Of a DNA stretch of 64,000 bases, positions 1 through 7,524 are shown in pieces. Position 1 is the first letter of the stretch; the number at the start of each line of letters is the position of its first letter. The stretch is from VRUE01 sp963699225. Lineage in GTDB: Bacteria > Actinomycetota > Thermoleophilia > Solirubrobacterales > 70-9. The translations under genes and the position numbers were made by a program. The notes beneath the pieces were generated by a model. That model did not search any database and had not been told where the DNA came from. It saw only the letters and a list, made by a program, of their open reading frames with translations. Location of the stretch: positions 1,736,001-1,800,000 of the forward strand of contig OY969423.1 in assembly GCA_963699225.1 (NCBI GenBank), written 5' to 3'.

Positions 1-111
1 ATCAGCGTCCTCGCCGCGATCCCCGCCATCCTGGTCGCCGTGCCGCTAGAGCTGATCGCGGCGATCTTCCGCCGCGGCGCGGTGATCAAGCTGCGCTACG
101 ACCTTCTCTGA
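1..111 (+). CDS. C-terminal end of a membrane protein (partial)
   Basis: The frame is open from base 1 to a TGA at 109-111, giving the last 36 residues of a protein that starts outside the window. They form one hydrophobic segment (about residues 4-23, Ala/Ile/Leu/Val-rich) and a short basic tail ending LRYDLL, as in a final membrane helix with a cytoplasmic C-terminus. The third codon position is mostly G or C, as in neighbouring genes. Too little is present to name a family. Confidence 0.5.
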   Translation: MSVLAAIPAILVAVPLELIAAIFRRGAVIKLRYDLL

Positions 112-121
112 GGTCGTCGAA

Positions 122-400
122 CTAAGACAAACCTTCGCGCGCCTCGCGCACGAGGGTGACCGCCTCGGGAAAGAGAACGCGGATCGCGTCGCGAACCTGC
201 ATCGCCTGCTGATCGGGATCGCCGGTGAGGTCGAGCTGGCCGATCGAGGCGACGGTCATCTCGACCGCGAGCTTGATCGCGTTGTCCGCCCAGGCCACGC
301 GTTGGGAGGACTGCATCTGCTCCGAGAGCTCCTCCATGCGGGCGCGGAACTCGTCGGGGTCACCGAAAAGGTTGAAGGGGCTGCCCTCCATCTCGCACAT
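122..400 (-). CDS. Small acidic protein of unknown function
   Basis: A 92-residue protein that I do not recognise. It begins MCEMEGSPFNLFGDPDEF and is rich in Glu, Asp and Gln. Predicted helices cover about residues 14-55 and 62-90. There is no signal peptide, membrane segment or cysteine motif. The frame stays open far upstream on this strand, but that extension is antisense to the prepilin-like gene at 482 and looks non-coding, so the start is placed at ATG 400; ATG 391 (residue 4) is equally possible. It is divergent from the gene at 482, with 81 bases between them. Confidence 0.6.
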   Translation of the reverse strand: MCEMEGSPFNLFGDPDEFRARMEELSEQMQSSQRVAWADNAIKLAVEMTVASIGQLDLTGDPDQQAMQVRDAIRVLFPEAVTLVREAREGLS

Positions 401-468
401 GAATAGCAGAAGGGCGTTGCGGGACAAAGTCGCGACACCCTGCGCGCCACCCGCGCGCCCACGCTGCC

Positions 469-474
469 TAGCGT
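469..474 (+). promoter_or_regulatory. -10 hexamer TAGCGT of the prepilin-like gene
   Basis: TAGCGT lies 7 bases before ATG 482 with no ribosome binding site between, which fits a leaderless transcript starting at or near the ATG. The hexamer matches the TANNNT consensus. No -35 is obvious. Confidence 0.45.
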
Positions 475-481
475 CGCGGGC

Positions 482-1141
482 ATGCACCATGCACAGGCTT
501 CCGAGCGTGGATCGGCGAGTGTTGAGCAGGCCGGCCTCGTCGCCCTGATCGCCCTGCTGCTGCTCGCGGCGATCGCGGCCGTCGCCGCCGGCGGCGAGAT
601 CGACGCCGGTCGCAGCCTCGCCGGCGCGATCTCCAAGCGCATCGCCTGTGCGCCGCGACTGCCCGACGACTGCCGTCACCATCCGCTGGTGCCGGCCTAC
701 GGCTGGCCACTCGCTCGCCTTGCTCGCGCTCTCGCGCCGGCGCCCGTAGCGAGACCGGGGCCGACGGGCCTGCCCCTGGTCCCGGTTGATTTCCGCTACT
801 GCCGTCGCGAAAGCTGCGCCGTCGCCGCCGGCCCGCACCTGACCGCCTCGCGTCGGCGCACCACCGCCTTCACCCAGATCGACGACCTGCGGCGCTCGCG
901 TGGTTGGATCGAATTGACCTATTGGCTCTACCGTCCCGGCCTCGGCTGGGAACGCCAGGTTCGCCGCGCCACCAAGGCCGAGGTCGAAGCGGCCCGCGGC
1001 GTCCCCGTGCTGCTCCAAGACGATCCGGCCCTGGTTCCGCTCGAGACCCTGCCCGGCCGCGACCACTATGGCTTCCCCGCGTCCGAACGACCGCCCTGGC
1101 AGTGGCATATCGCCGGGCGCTACCCCGGATGGTCGAGCTAG
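482..1141 (+). CDS. Prepilin-like secreted/membrane protein
   Basis: 219 residues. The N-terminus has a short basic leader, then GSASVEQAGLVALIALLLLA (from residue 10): a glycine, a glutamate at +5 and an unbroken hydrophobic stretch. This is the layout of type IV/Flp-type prepilins cut by a prepilin peptidase after the Gly. The remaining ~175 residues form an exported domain with Cys-containing segments (RIACAPRLPDDC, YCRRESCAV) that could make disulfides. No pilus machinery lies nearby, so the partner system is unknown. An ordinary N-terminal membrane anchor is the alternative. Confidence 0.65.
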   Translation: MHHAQASERGSASVEQAGLVALIALLLLAAIAAVAAGGEIDAGRSLAGAISKRIACAPRLPDDCRHHPLVPAYGWPLARLARALAPAPVARPGPTGLPLVPVDFRYCRRESCAVAAGPHLTASRRRTTAFTQIDDLRRSRGWIELTYWLYRPGLGWERQVRRATKAEVEAARGVPVLLQDDPALVPLETLPGRDHYGFPASERPPWQWHIAGRYPGWSS

Positions 1142-1170
1142 GGCATCATGACAGCAAGGAATGTGATGCA

Positions 1171-1446
1171 ATGATGCTTCTCATGCGAACGACGGTCACC
1201 CTGGATCCCGATGTGGCTGCCAAGCTGAAAGAGGAGATGCGCAGGAAGGACATCTCCTTCAAGGAGGCGCTCAACTCGAGCGTGAGGCGCGGGCTCGAGC
1301 GGCAAGAGGCCAAGCCGCACCCTTACAAACTTCCTCCTCCCCAGCGGATGGGAGCCCGACCCGGAGTTAACCTCGACAAGGCCCTGCAACTGGCCGGTGA
1401 ACTCGAGGACGCCGAGACGATTCGCAAGCTCAATCTCGGCAAGTGA
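1171..1446 (+). CDS. VapB-type antitoxin, ribbon-helix-helix-like
   Basis: 91 residues starting MMLLMRTTVTLDPDVAAKL. The short beta strand (RTTVTLD) followed by two helices is the DNA-binding pattern of ribbon-helix-helix antitoxins. The C-terminal half would bind and neutralise the toxin. AAGGA at 1156-1160 is a plausible ribosome binding site for ATG 1171; ATG 1174 and 1183 are alternatives. The stop overlaps the start of the downstream PIN-domain gene (GTGA), the usual translational coupling of VapBC pairs. The complex probably represses its own promoter. Confidence 0.8.
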   Translation: MMLLMRTTVTLDPDVAAKLKEEMRRKDISFKEALNSSVRRGLERQEAKPHPYKLPPPQRMGARPGVNLDKALQLAGELEDAETIRKLNLGK

Positions 1447-1874
1447 AGCTGCCAGACATCAACCTGCTGGTCTACGCGGCTGACGACTCTTCTCGCCACT
1501 ACGCGCGGGCCAGACCCTGGCTCGAGCAGGCACTCTCGGGAACCGAGGAGGTGGGCTTCGCCTGGATGGTTCTGCTTGGTTTTCTCCGTATCTCGACCAA
1601 TCCCGCCGCGTTCGGCAACGCCCTTTCTCCCGACCGCGCTTTCGAGTACATCAACAGCTGGCTCGAATCGCCCGTGGCGACCATCGTTCACCCAAGTGAG
1701 CGGCACGCTGGCCATATGCGCGACCTGCTCATGCCACTCGGCACCGCCGGCAATCTGACCAACGACGCGCATCTGGCCGCTCTCGCGATCGAACACGGCG
1801 CCGAGCTCTGTTCCAGCGACAACGACTTCTCGCGCTTCGAGGGCGTGCGCTGGGTCAACCCCCTCGCAGGCTGA
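1443..1874 (+). CDS. VapC-type PIN-domain ribonuclease toxin
   Basis: 143 residues, normal length for a single PIN domain. It opens MKLPDINLLVYA with the first catalytic acidic residue at D5. D108 (TNDAH) and D126/D128 (SSDNDF) complete the metal-binding cluster near the C-terminus. VapC toxins cut specific RNAs with Mg2+ and are held inactive by the partner antitoxin encoded just upstream. The GTG start at 1443 overlaps the antitoxin stop. The usual mid-domain Glu is not obvious in GFAWMVLLGFLRI; I believe this is typical of this PIN subgroup. Confidence 0.85.
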   Translation: MKLPDINLLVYAADDSSRHYARARPWLEQALSGTEEVGFAWMVLLGFLRISTNPAAFGNALSPDRAFEYINSWLESPVATIVHPSERHAGHMRDLLMPLGTAGNLTNDAHLAALAIEHGAELCSSDNDFSRFEGVRWVNPLAG

Positions 1875-1879
1875 GGCGG

Positions 1880-2521
1880 CTAGCCCCAAGCTTCGCCCGC
1901 CTGGGTCCGCTCCCAGCCGACCCAGAGGGAATTCATCGCGGTGGCAACGACCCGCTCGCGGGGGACTCGTGGGTGCTCGTACCACCACATGGCCAGGCCC
2001 TGGAGCACGCCGCGCATCACTATCCAGGCCATTTCCAGGCCCTCCTCGACCTCCGGGCCGATCACCTTCTCGACGCCGGGCTGGTCGGCGAAGAGGCCCA
2101 TGATCGCGGCGCGGCTACTTGCCGCCACCTCCTGGTGCATCGCCTCGATCTTGGGATCGCCAGTGGTGTCGCGAAAGAGCATGCGGCCAGCGAAGGGATG
2201 GGCCTCGATGTAGGCGAACCAGGCGTCGAAGGAGCGGGCGACGCGGCGGGCGGGCGGATCCTCGCCGACGAAGTTCTCGCGCCAGACCTCCCGCAGCTCG
2301 GCAAAATGGCGCTCCAGCAGGCGGCGGTAGAGGTCCCGCTTGGAGGCGAAGTGGTCATAGACCACCGGCGGCGTCACCCCCGAGCGACGGGCGATCTCGT
2401 CAATCGAGGCGCCCTGGTAGCCACGCTCGGCGAAGAGCGCCGTGGCCGCGCCTTCGATCGTCTCGCGCCGCTGGGCGGCGCTGAGGCGCTTCCTTGGCGT
2501 CTGGCTCTTTGCGCTTGACAA
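1880..2521 (-). CDS. TetR/AcrR-family transcriptional regulator
   Basis: 213 residues. The N-terminal helix-turn-helix is clear (about residues 18-62: ETIEGAATALFAERGYQGAS ... VTPPVVYDHFASKRDLYRRL). The all-helical C-terminal domain is a typical ligand/dimerisation domain. The start is TTG 2521 with no strong ribosome binding site. The gene is divergent from the CrtA-like gene at 2600. The 78-base gap holds two copies of a 16-bp operator-like site, one over this start codon, so the regulator probably controls both genes. The ligand is unknown. Confidence 0.85.
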   Translation of the reverse strand: MSSAKSQTPRKRLSAAQRRETIEGAATALFAERGYQGASIDEIARRSGVTPPVVYDHFASKRDLYRRLLERHFAELREVWRENFVGEDPPARRVARSFDAWFAYIEAHPFAGRMLFRDTTGDPKIEAMHQEVAASSRAAIMGLFADQPGVEKVIGPEVEEGLEMAWIVMRGVLQGLAMWWYEHPRVPRERVVATAMNSLWVGWERTQAGEAWG

Positions 2522-2573
2522 CCTAGTGGACCCTAAGTACGGTTCGCGGCAGCTTCTTAGTACCCACTAGGTT
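2520..2573. promoter_or_regulatory. Two opposed TetR-type operator sites
   Basis: AACCTAGTGG (2520-2529) is repeated as its exact reverse complement CCACTAGGTT (2564-2573). Read outside-in, each copy extends to CCTAGTGGnnnCTAAG with only the three middle bases differing. Each site is also partly self-dyadic (TAGT N4 ACTA in the right copy), as expected for a TetR dimer. One site covers the regulator's TTG start and the other lies just upstream of the CrtA-like gene. Confidence 0.6.
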
Positions 2574-2599
2574 AACTCTCGCCACGGAAGGAGCACAGC

Positions 2600-3319
2600 G
2601 TGATCGTCTCCGTGCACATCGTCGATGTCGGCCCCTCGCGGATGCCCGGCGCGCTGCGGCGCAAGCCACGCCCGGAGGCGGTCCCCGGCCTTCTTTACGC
2701 CGAGACGACGGTCACCGCCCCGCAGGGCGGCGGGGGACGGCTGCCGTTCTTCCCGGGGCGCCTCGGCCTGATCGCAGCCTGGGAGAACGACGACGCCCTC
2801 GGCGATTTCCTCCGCAGCGACCATCCCCTGGCAAGCCGGCTCGTCGCCGGTTGGCACGCTCGCCTCGAGCCGCTGCGCGTCTCCGGCGCCTGGCCGGCGA
2901 TCCCCGGACTGCCCGAGCGCCAGCTCGCGGTCGCCGACGACGAGCCGGTAGCGGTGCTGACCCTCGGCCGGCCCAGACTGAAGCGGCTGCGCCCCTTCCT
3001 GCGCAGCGCCGGCCCGGCCGAAGCGGAGGTCGTCGGGGCGCCCGGCTTGCTGGCGTCGATCGGGCTCGCCCGCCCACCCCGCCTCGTCTCCACCTTCTCG
3101 CTCTGGAGCAGCGCCGAGGCGATGCGCGAGTACTCCTACCGCGACGACGGCACCCACATGGCCGCCGTCAAGGCCGACCGCGAGCGCCCCTTCCACCACG
3201 AATCCGCCTTCATCCGCTTCCGTCCCTATGCGTCTGCGGGCAGCTGGGACGGTCGCGACCCACTCGCCGATGCGGCCCCGTCAAAGGCGGTTTCTCCGTC
3301 CTCGCTCAGCGAGCGTTGA
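2600..3319 (+). CDS. CrtA-like (spheroidene monooxygenase superfamily) protein
   Basis: 239 residues. The segment FFPGRLGLIAAWENDDALGDFLRSDHPL and the later LWSSAEAMREYSY ... HHESAFIRFRPY follow the CrtA-like pattern of a dimeric alpha/beta-barrel-like protein with two ferredoxin-like halves. True CrtA is a haem monooxygenase acting on carotenoids. No carotenoid genes are visible here, so the substrate is open. GTG 2600 has a strong ribosome binding site, GGAAGGAG at 2586-2593. The 3' end overlaps the convergent gene at 3306 by 14 bases. TetR-type operators upstream suggest induction by a small molecule. Confidence 0.65.
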   Translation: MIVSVHIVDVGPSRMPGALRRKPRPEAVPGLLYAETTVTAPQGGGGRLPFFPGRLGLIAAWENDDALGDFLRSDHPLASRLVAGWHARLEPLRVSGAWPAIPGLPERQLAVADDEPVAVLTLGRPRLKRLRPFLRSAGPAEAEVVGAPGLLASIGLARPPRLVSTFSLWSSAEAMREYSYRDDGTHMAAVKADRERPFHHESAFIRFRPYASAGSWDGRDPLADAAPSKAVSPSSLSER

Positions 3320-4808
3320 TGCAGGGTTCGTACGGCTGGCCGGGAGGAAAGTCGGGAGGCTTGGGGCGACACGACCCGGCGGGTGGGGACTCGGTGAGCC
3401 GGCCGACCCTGAAGTGGAAGCTCGCCGACGGACTCTTGGCACCCCCCGGCACCGTGGCCCGGACCCTGAAAGTGTGCGGGCCGACACCCACCCGATAGCG
3501 CCTTGGCGACTTACAGGGGTGGAAGCCGCGGCCGGCGACCCTGCACTTGAACCGGGCCGCCTTGGCACCGGCGCCAACCGCGCGGAAACGGAAGGTGACC
3601 CTGGTCCTCCGATTACCTGGGTTGACCCGCTTGCCAGGGTGATGGGTGATCACAACCCGCAAGCGCTTCGACTTCCCCAGTGCCTTGAGTGGGTCCGCCT
3701 CGAAAGGATCGGTGGAGGTGATGATCTGTTCGTTAACCCCTGCAGCCGCGCACAGCGACGTTGTCGGGCAGGAGATGGCGAACATGCCGTTGGTGGTTCC
3801 GTCGACGGTTCCTGCCGGGGTGAGGGGTGATGGAATCACGTTGGTGAACGACCAGGCGCCGGCGCCGCCGGTGGGGTTGGTGGAGACGATCGCGTCAGAG
3901 TTGTTGTCGATCGCCGCGCAGGCCGTCAGGGCCGGACAGGAAACCCCCTTGACCGGCAAGCCGGTACCCGCGGTCACTACGTTCCAAGCGGACGCGGTCG
4001 GATTGGTCGAGGTGATTATCTGGCCGGCGTTACCGGTCACGCAGAGCGAGACCGATGGGCAGTCGATGCCGTTGAGGCCGTTTGGCCCGGCGGGGGAAAC
4101 AGCTGGCGCCCAGGCCGAAGCGGACCCTGTGGGGTCGCTGGAGGAAACGATCCTGCCTTCGTTGTCGACCGCCACGCAGAGCGAGACACTTGGACAAGAG
4201 ACACCGCGGAGGTCGAGTGGTTCTGCGAGTTCGACGACCGTCCAAGCTGGTCGATCACCCGTCGGGTCGGTCGAGAAGACGATCTTGCTGCCATAGGCGA
4301 CGGCGAGACAGAGGGCCGGCGAAGGGCAGGAGATGCCGGTCATATGGACGTGCGGTTCTTTTTCACCGCCCAACGGCACGATCTTCCAAGCCGCGGAGCC
4401 CCCCGTGGGGTCGGTCGAGCTGAAGATGCGGCCGTCGAGGCTGACGGCAACGCAAAGTCCCGTGGATGGGCAGGAGACTCCCCTGATCTGCGCTCCGGGG
4501 AAGATCACCGGTTTTCCCTGTTCTTCCGCTTTTTCGGCCACTTCTTCTTCCACTCCACCCGGATGAAAAACCTTCCAGGCCCCGCGACCGCCGGTCGGAT
4601 TGGTCGAGGTGGCGACCAGGCTGTCGCTGCCCGTAGCGACACAAAGTCCCGTGGATGGGCAGGAGACGCCGAGGAGGTCCCCGGGGACCTGGTCGTCCCT
4701 GAGCGTGGTGACGTTCCAAGTCGAGGCCGAGGCCGGAGCGATCCAGATCCCGGCGAGCACGATCGCCGCCACGAGCCCCGCCACGCCTGTCCCCATACGA
4801 GCAACCAT
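3306..4808 (-). CDS. Secreted protein with seven Cys-paired repeats
   Basis: 500 residues. It has a signal peptide (about residues 1-28, ending PASAS) and then seven repeats of about 45 residues with the core G-[VI]-S-C-P-[ST]-x3-C-[VA], each followed by I-x-S-[ST]-[DN]-P-T and an AW strand. Two cysteines four to five residues apart recur in every unit, and the regular strands suggest a beta-propeller- or sialidase-like fold. The C-terminal ~110 residues (from LRVVITHHPGKR) form a beta-sandwich-like domain with four further cysteines. Such proteins are frequent in Solirubrobacterales; the function is unknown. It is convergent and overlapping with the CrtA-like gene. Confidence 0.7.
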   Translation of the reverse strand: MVARMGTGVAGLVAAIVLAGIWIAPASASTWNVTTLRDDQVPGDLLGVSCPSTGLCVATGSDSLVATSTNPTGGRGAWKVFHPGGVEEEVAEKAEEQGKPVIFPGAQIRGVSCPSTGLCVAVSLDGRIFSSTDPTGGSAAWKIVPLGGEKEPHVHMTGISCPSPALCLAVAYGSKIVFSTDPTGDRPAWTVVELAEPLDLRGVSCPSVSLCVAVDNEGRIVSSSDPTGSASAWAPAVSPAGPNGLNGIDCPSVSLCVTGNAGQIITSTNPTASAWNVVTAGTGLPVKGVSCPALTACAAIDNNSDAIVSTNPTGGAGAWSFTNVIPSPLTPAGTVDGTTNGMFAISCPTTSLCAAAGVNEQIITSTDPFEADPLKALGKSKRLRVVITHHPGKRVNPGNRRTRVTFRFRAVGAGAKAARFKCRVAGRGFHPCKSPRRYRVGVGPHTFRVRATVPGGAKSPSASFHFRVGRLTESPPAGSCRPKPPDFPPGQPYEPCINAR

Positions 4809-4896
4809 CCCTGCCTCTCATAACCCGAGTACAAGGGCAAAGTTCTCAAGAACCGCCGCGTTTCCTGCTCGGGGCTTCTGACCGTAACTGCAACTC

Positions 4897-5889
4897 CTAA
4901 GGCCCCGCGGCCGAAGGCGCCGCCTCCTCCCGCTCGGCATCGTCCTGAGCTTGCCTGATCAGCCCTTTCCAGTCCGTCGTCCTGAAGACGAGCAGGATCG
5001 CGGTGAAGCCGAGCACCACCGACCAGGCCGCCATCGCGATTTGGGTGCCGACCGAGAAAGAGAGCACGGCGGCGCGCGAGGGGCCGTGCAGGGTCGCGAC
5101 AAGCAGCGCCTGCTGCGCACCGGCGCCGCCGGGCGTGAAGGGCACGATGGTGGCGATCGCCTGCACGCTCATCACCAGCAGCACGTTGCCGACCGAGCCG
5201 CCGATGCCGAAGGCCTCGAGGAAGAACCAGAAGGCGAGGAAACGGCAGACCCACCCCACCCCCTGCCAGGCCGCCACCTGGCGCAGATAGCGGCGCGGCT
5301 GGCCGAGGATCACCACGCCCTGGCGCACACGTGCCCAGAAGCGGCGCACGTGATGGGCCAGGTAGTAGATGCCGATCGCGCTCACCACCAGCAGCACACC
5401 GATCACGATCAGCAGCGTCTTCGGGTGGTTGACCCAGAAGGAGATCTCGAAGGCGCGAGAATCGGGCAGTTCCGGCGGTTCGGGCAGCAGCCCTTGGGTG
5501 ATCGCGTAGAGGAAGACGAGGATGCCGACTGTGGTGTCGAAGACCGACTGGACGAGGAAGGACGAGGTGACCGCCGGGTAGGAGGAGTCGGGGATCTGGC
5601 GCTTGACCAGGAAGACCTTGGTCACGTCGCCGGCCCGCGCCGGCAGGATCGCGTTGATCCCCGCCCCCGCCAAGTAAGCCGCGCCGAGCTGCAGGAAGGA
5701 GATCGGTTTGTCGGGATAGGCGGCGCGCAGCACGTTGCGCCAGGCCCAGGCGCGGCACAACTGCATCGCCAGCAGGAAGCCGAGGGCGACCATGAACGGC
5801 GTCCAGCGAATGTCGGAGAGATGCTGGAAGAACGCGGTCGTCGCGTGGAAGAACGAGTTGAAGCTGGATGCAAGATCGGCAACGGGCAT
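4897..5889 (-). CDS. Flippase-like membrane protein (LPG synthase TM region / UPF0104)
   Basis: 330 residues with about seven to eight membrane segments. The motif GAGINAILPARAGDVTKVFLVKRQ (about residues 73-96) and the later VQAIATIVPFTPGGAGAQQALLV are signatures of the UPF0104/lysylphosphatidylglycerol-synthetase membrane domain. The soluble aminoacyl-transferase domain of MprF is absent, so lipid or glycolipid translocation is more likely than aminoacylation. It is divergent from a sulfotransferase through an overlapping -10 box. A shared role in modifying and moving an envelope lipid is an inference. Confidence 0.75.
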   Translation of the reverse strand: MPVADLASSFNSFFHATTAFFQHLSDIRWTPFMVALGFLLAMQLCRAWAWRNVLRAAYPDKPISFLQLGAAYLAGAGINAILPARAGDVTKVFLVKRQIPDSSYPAVTSSFLVQSVFDTTVGILVFLYAITQGLLPEPPELPDSRAFEISFWVNHPKTLLIVIGVLLVVSAIGIYYLAHHVRRFWARVRQGVVILGQPRRYLRQVAAWQGVGWVCRFLAFWFFLEAFGIGGSVGNVLLVMSVQAIATIVPFTPGGAGAQQALLVATLHGPSRAAVLSFSVGTQIAMAAWSVVLGFTAILLVFRTTDWKGLIRQAQDDAEREEAAPSAAGP

Positions 5890-5895
5890 CGCAGC

Positions 5896-5902
5896 TACAC
5901 TA
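5896..5902. promoter_or_regulatory. Overlapping bidirectional -10 boxes (TACACT / TAGTGT)
   Basis: The 7 bases TACACTA contain a forward TACACT (5896-5901), 9 bases before GTG 5911, and a reverse TAGTGT (5897-5902), 7 bases before ATG 5889. Both genes would have leaderless transcripts from one symmetric melting site. Neither start has a Shine-Dalgarno sequence. Confidence 0.5.
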
Positions 5903-5910
5903 GCCCGCGC

Positions 5911-6900
5911 GTGTCAGAGGCCCAGACCCAGATCGCCACTGCGAAGGCCACCCGCGACCCCGCCGATGAGGCGATGTGTTCGCGCGCCCGCGAGCGCTAC
6001 GCCGCCGATCGCAAAAGCCGCGTCCGCCGTCGCCGCAAGGCCCACGCGGCGATGCCGAGCCTGATCATCATCGGCGGGCTGAAGTGCGGCACGACGAGCA
6101 TCCACCACTACCTCGGCCTGCATCCCGAGATCCAGATGTCAAAGCCGAAGGAGCTCAACTTCTTCTGCGAGGAGCTCAACTGGGACCTCGGCCTCGACTG
6201 GTACGCCAGCCGCTTCGACAGCCGCTTCAAGGTCCGGGGCGAGTCTTCCCCCCACTACACGAACCTGCCGCGCTTCACCGGCGTCCCGGCGCGCATCCGC
6301 GAGCACTGCCCCGACGCCCGCCTGCTCTACATGGTGCGCGACCCGATCAAGCGCATCCTCTCCCACTGGGTCCACGCCACCGGCGCCGGCTACGAGACCG
6401 GTGACCTGGTCGAGGTGCTCTCCAATCCCGATGCCTCCTACATGAACCGCTCCAAGTACTGGATGCAACTGCAGCCCTACCTCGAGCACTTCGATCGCGA
6501 GCAGATCGAGATCATCACCCAGGAGGAGCTGCAGTCCGAACGCGAGGAGACGATGCGCAGGGCCTTCGCCTTCGCCGGCGTCGACGAGAACTTTACCTCC
6601 GAGCAGTTCGACCGCGAGTGGGAGAAGTCCGGAGCCAAGGAGGGCGACAAATACCAGCTGATGGAGAAGCTGATCAAGCTGCCCGGCTTCCGCTCCTTTG
6701 ACCGTAACTTCGACCGCCTGCCCGAGCCGCTGCGCTGGCGGGTCGAGAAGTTGGTCCACGATCCCGAGAAGCCGCCGGCGCCGAAGCCGAAGCTCCCGGA
6801 CGATCTTTTCGAGACCGTCCGCGCCCGCTTCACCACTGACGTCTCCGAGCTGCAGAAATTCGCCGGCCGCAAGTTCGCCGGCTGGCACGACTACTCCTAA
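5911..6900 (+). CDS. PAPS-dependent sulfotransferase
   Basis: 329 residues. The 5'-phosphosulfate loop is GGLKCGTTS (about 55-63, Lys58) and the 3'-phosphate site is VRDPIKRILSHW (about 142-153), the two PAPS-binding elements of the sulfotransferase fold. The C-terminal part, with LRWRVEKLVHDP, matches the sulfotransfer_1/3 type often acting on glycans or lipids. The start is uncertain: GTG 5911 fits the -10 box and has coding-like third positions, while ATG 5974 and ATG 6052 (MPSLIIIGG) would also preserve the fold. It is divergent from the flippase-like gene. Confidence 0.8.
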   Translation: MSEAQTQIATAKATRDPADEAMCSRARERYAADRKSRVRRRRKAHAAMPSLIIIGGLKCGTTSIHHYLGLHPEIQMSKPKELNFFCEELNWDLGLDWYASRFDSRFKVRGESSPHYTNLPRFTGVPARIREHCPDARLLYMVRDPIKRILSHWVHATGAGYETGDLVEVLSNPDASYMNRSKYWMQLQPYLEHFDREQIEIITQEELQSEREETMRRAFAFAGVDENFTSEQFDREWEKSGAKEGDKYQLMEKLIKLPGFRSFDRNFDRLPEPLRWRVEKLVHDPEKPPAPKPKLPDDLFETVRARFTTDVSELQKFAGRKFAGWHDYS

Positions 6901-6911
6901 GCGCACAGGGC

Positions 6912-6917
6912 TAGGCT
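6912..6917 (+). promoter_or_regulatory. -10 hexamer TAGGCT of the RibD-like gene
   Basis: TAGGCT ends 6 bases before GTG 6924. There is no ribosome binding site, consistent with a leaderless mRNA. Confidence 0.45.
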
Positions 6918-6923
6918 CCGCTT

Positions 6924-7490
6924 GTGCGGCGGCTGACCCCGGATCCCGGCGAGACGACGGTCGAGCAGCAGCTCGACTCCTACAACCCGTGGGAGGAAGA
7001 GCGCGAGGGGCGGCCCTTTGTCGCGGTCAACTTCGCCGCGACCGTCGACGGACGCGCGACGATCGGGGGTGTCTCGGGGCCAATCGGCTCCGCTGCTGAC
7101 ACCGCGATGCTGGTCGGACTGCGGAAGCGCTTCGACGCGGTGATGATCGGCGCCGGCACGATGCGGGCCGAGCGCTACAGCGGCCTCGACAAGCGCCTGA
7201 TCGTGGTCGAGAGCGGACCCGATGGCCGGGTCGACCTCGCCGCTTTATTGCACTCGCTTCGTGAGGAGGGCATCGAGGCGCTGCTCTGCGAGGGCGGCCC
7301 GACCCTCCACGGCGCCCTACAGGCGCTTGGACTGGTCGACGAGCTGTTCCTGACGATCGCCCCGAAGCTGGTCGGCGGCGAAGCACCCCGAATCGTCGAG
7401 GGTGTTCTCCCCGAGACCGCCGAGCTCGAGCTCACCTGGCTCCTGGAGCAAGACGGCGAGCTCTTCGCCCGCTATCGCGTGGCCCGCTAG
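6924..7490 (+). CDS. RibD C-terminal / dihydrofolate-reductase-like oxidoreductase
   Basis: 188 residues. FVAVNFAATVDGRATIGGVSGPIG, MIGAGTMRAERYSG and LLCEGGPTLHGALQALGLVDELFLTIAPKLVGG are the NADPH-binding and substrate-side motifs of the RibD reductase/DHFR-like family. The deaminase half of RibD is absent and the protein is shorter than stand-alone riboflavin reductases (~220), so a general pyrimidine- or pterin-like reductase is as likely as riboflavin synthesis. No rib genes are adjacent. GTG 6924 is chosen because a -10 box lies 6 bases upstream. Confidence 0.75.
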   Translation: MRRLTPDPGETTVEQQLDSYNPWEEEREGRPFVAVNFAATVDGRATIGGVSGPIGSAADTAMLVGLRKRFDAVMIGAGTMRAERYSGLDKRLIVVESGPDGRVDLAALLHSLREEGIEALLCEGGPTLHGALQALGLVDELFLTIAPKLVGGEAPRIVEGVLPETAELELTWLLEQDGELFARYRVAR

Positions 7491-7524
7491 CGTTCCGGCG
7501 ACCAGCCCCGAGGAGAGGACCCCG

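Noticed and set aside
401..1171. Long N-terminal extension of the small minus-strand gene
   Set aside because: Antisense to the prepilin-like gene, with no conserved features and poor codon character on this strand.
4951..5910. Long in-frame 5' extension of the sulfotransferase
   Set aside because: It is antisense to the flippase-like gene and reads as Arg/Glu/His-rich shadow sequence. The promoter and family alignment place the start at 5911 or later.
7402..7524. Upstream extension of the acyl-CoA dehydrogenase
   Set aside because: It overlaps the RibD-like gene out of frame. ATG 7525 has a strong ribosome binding site and begins the family alignment.
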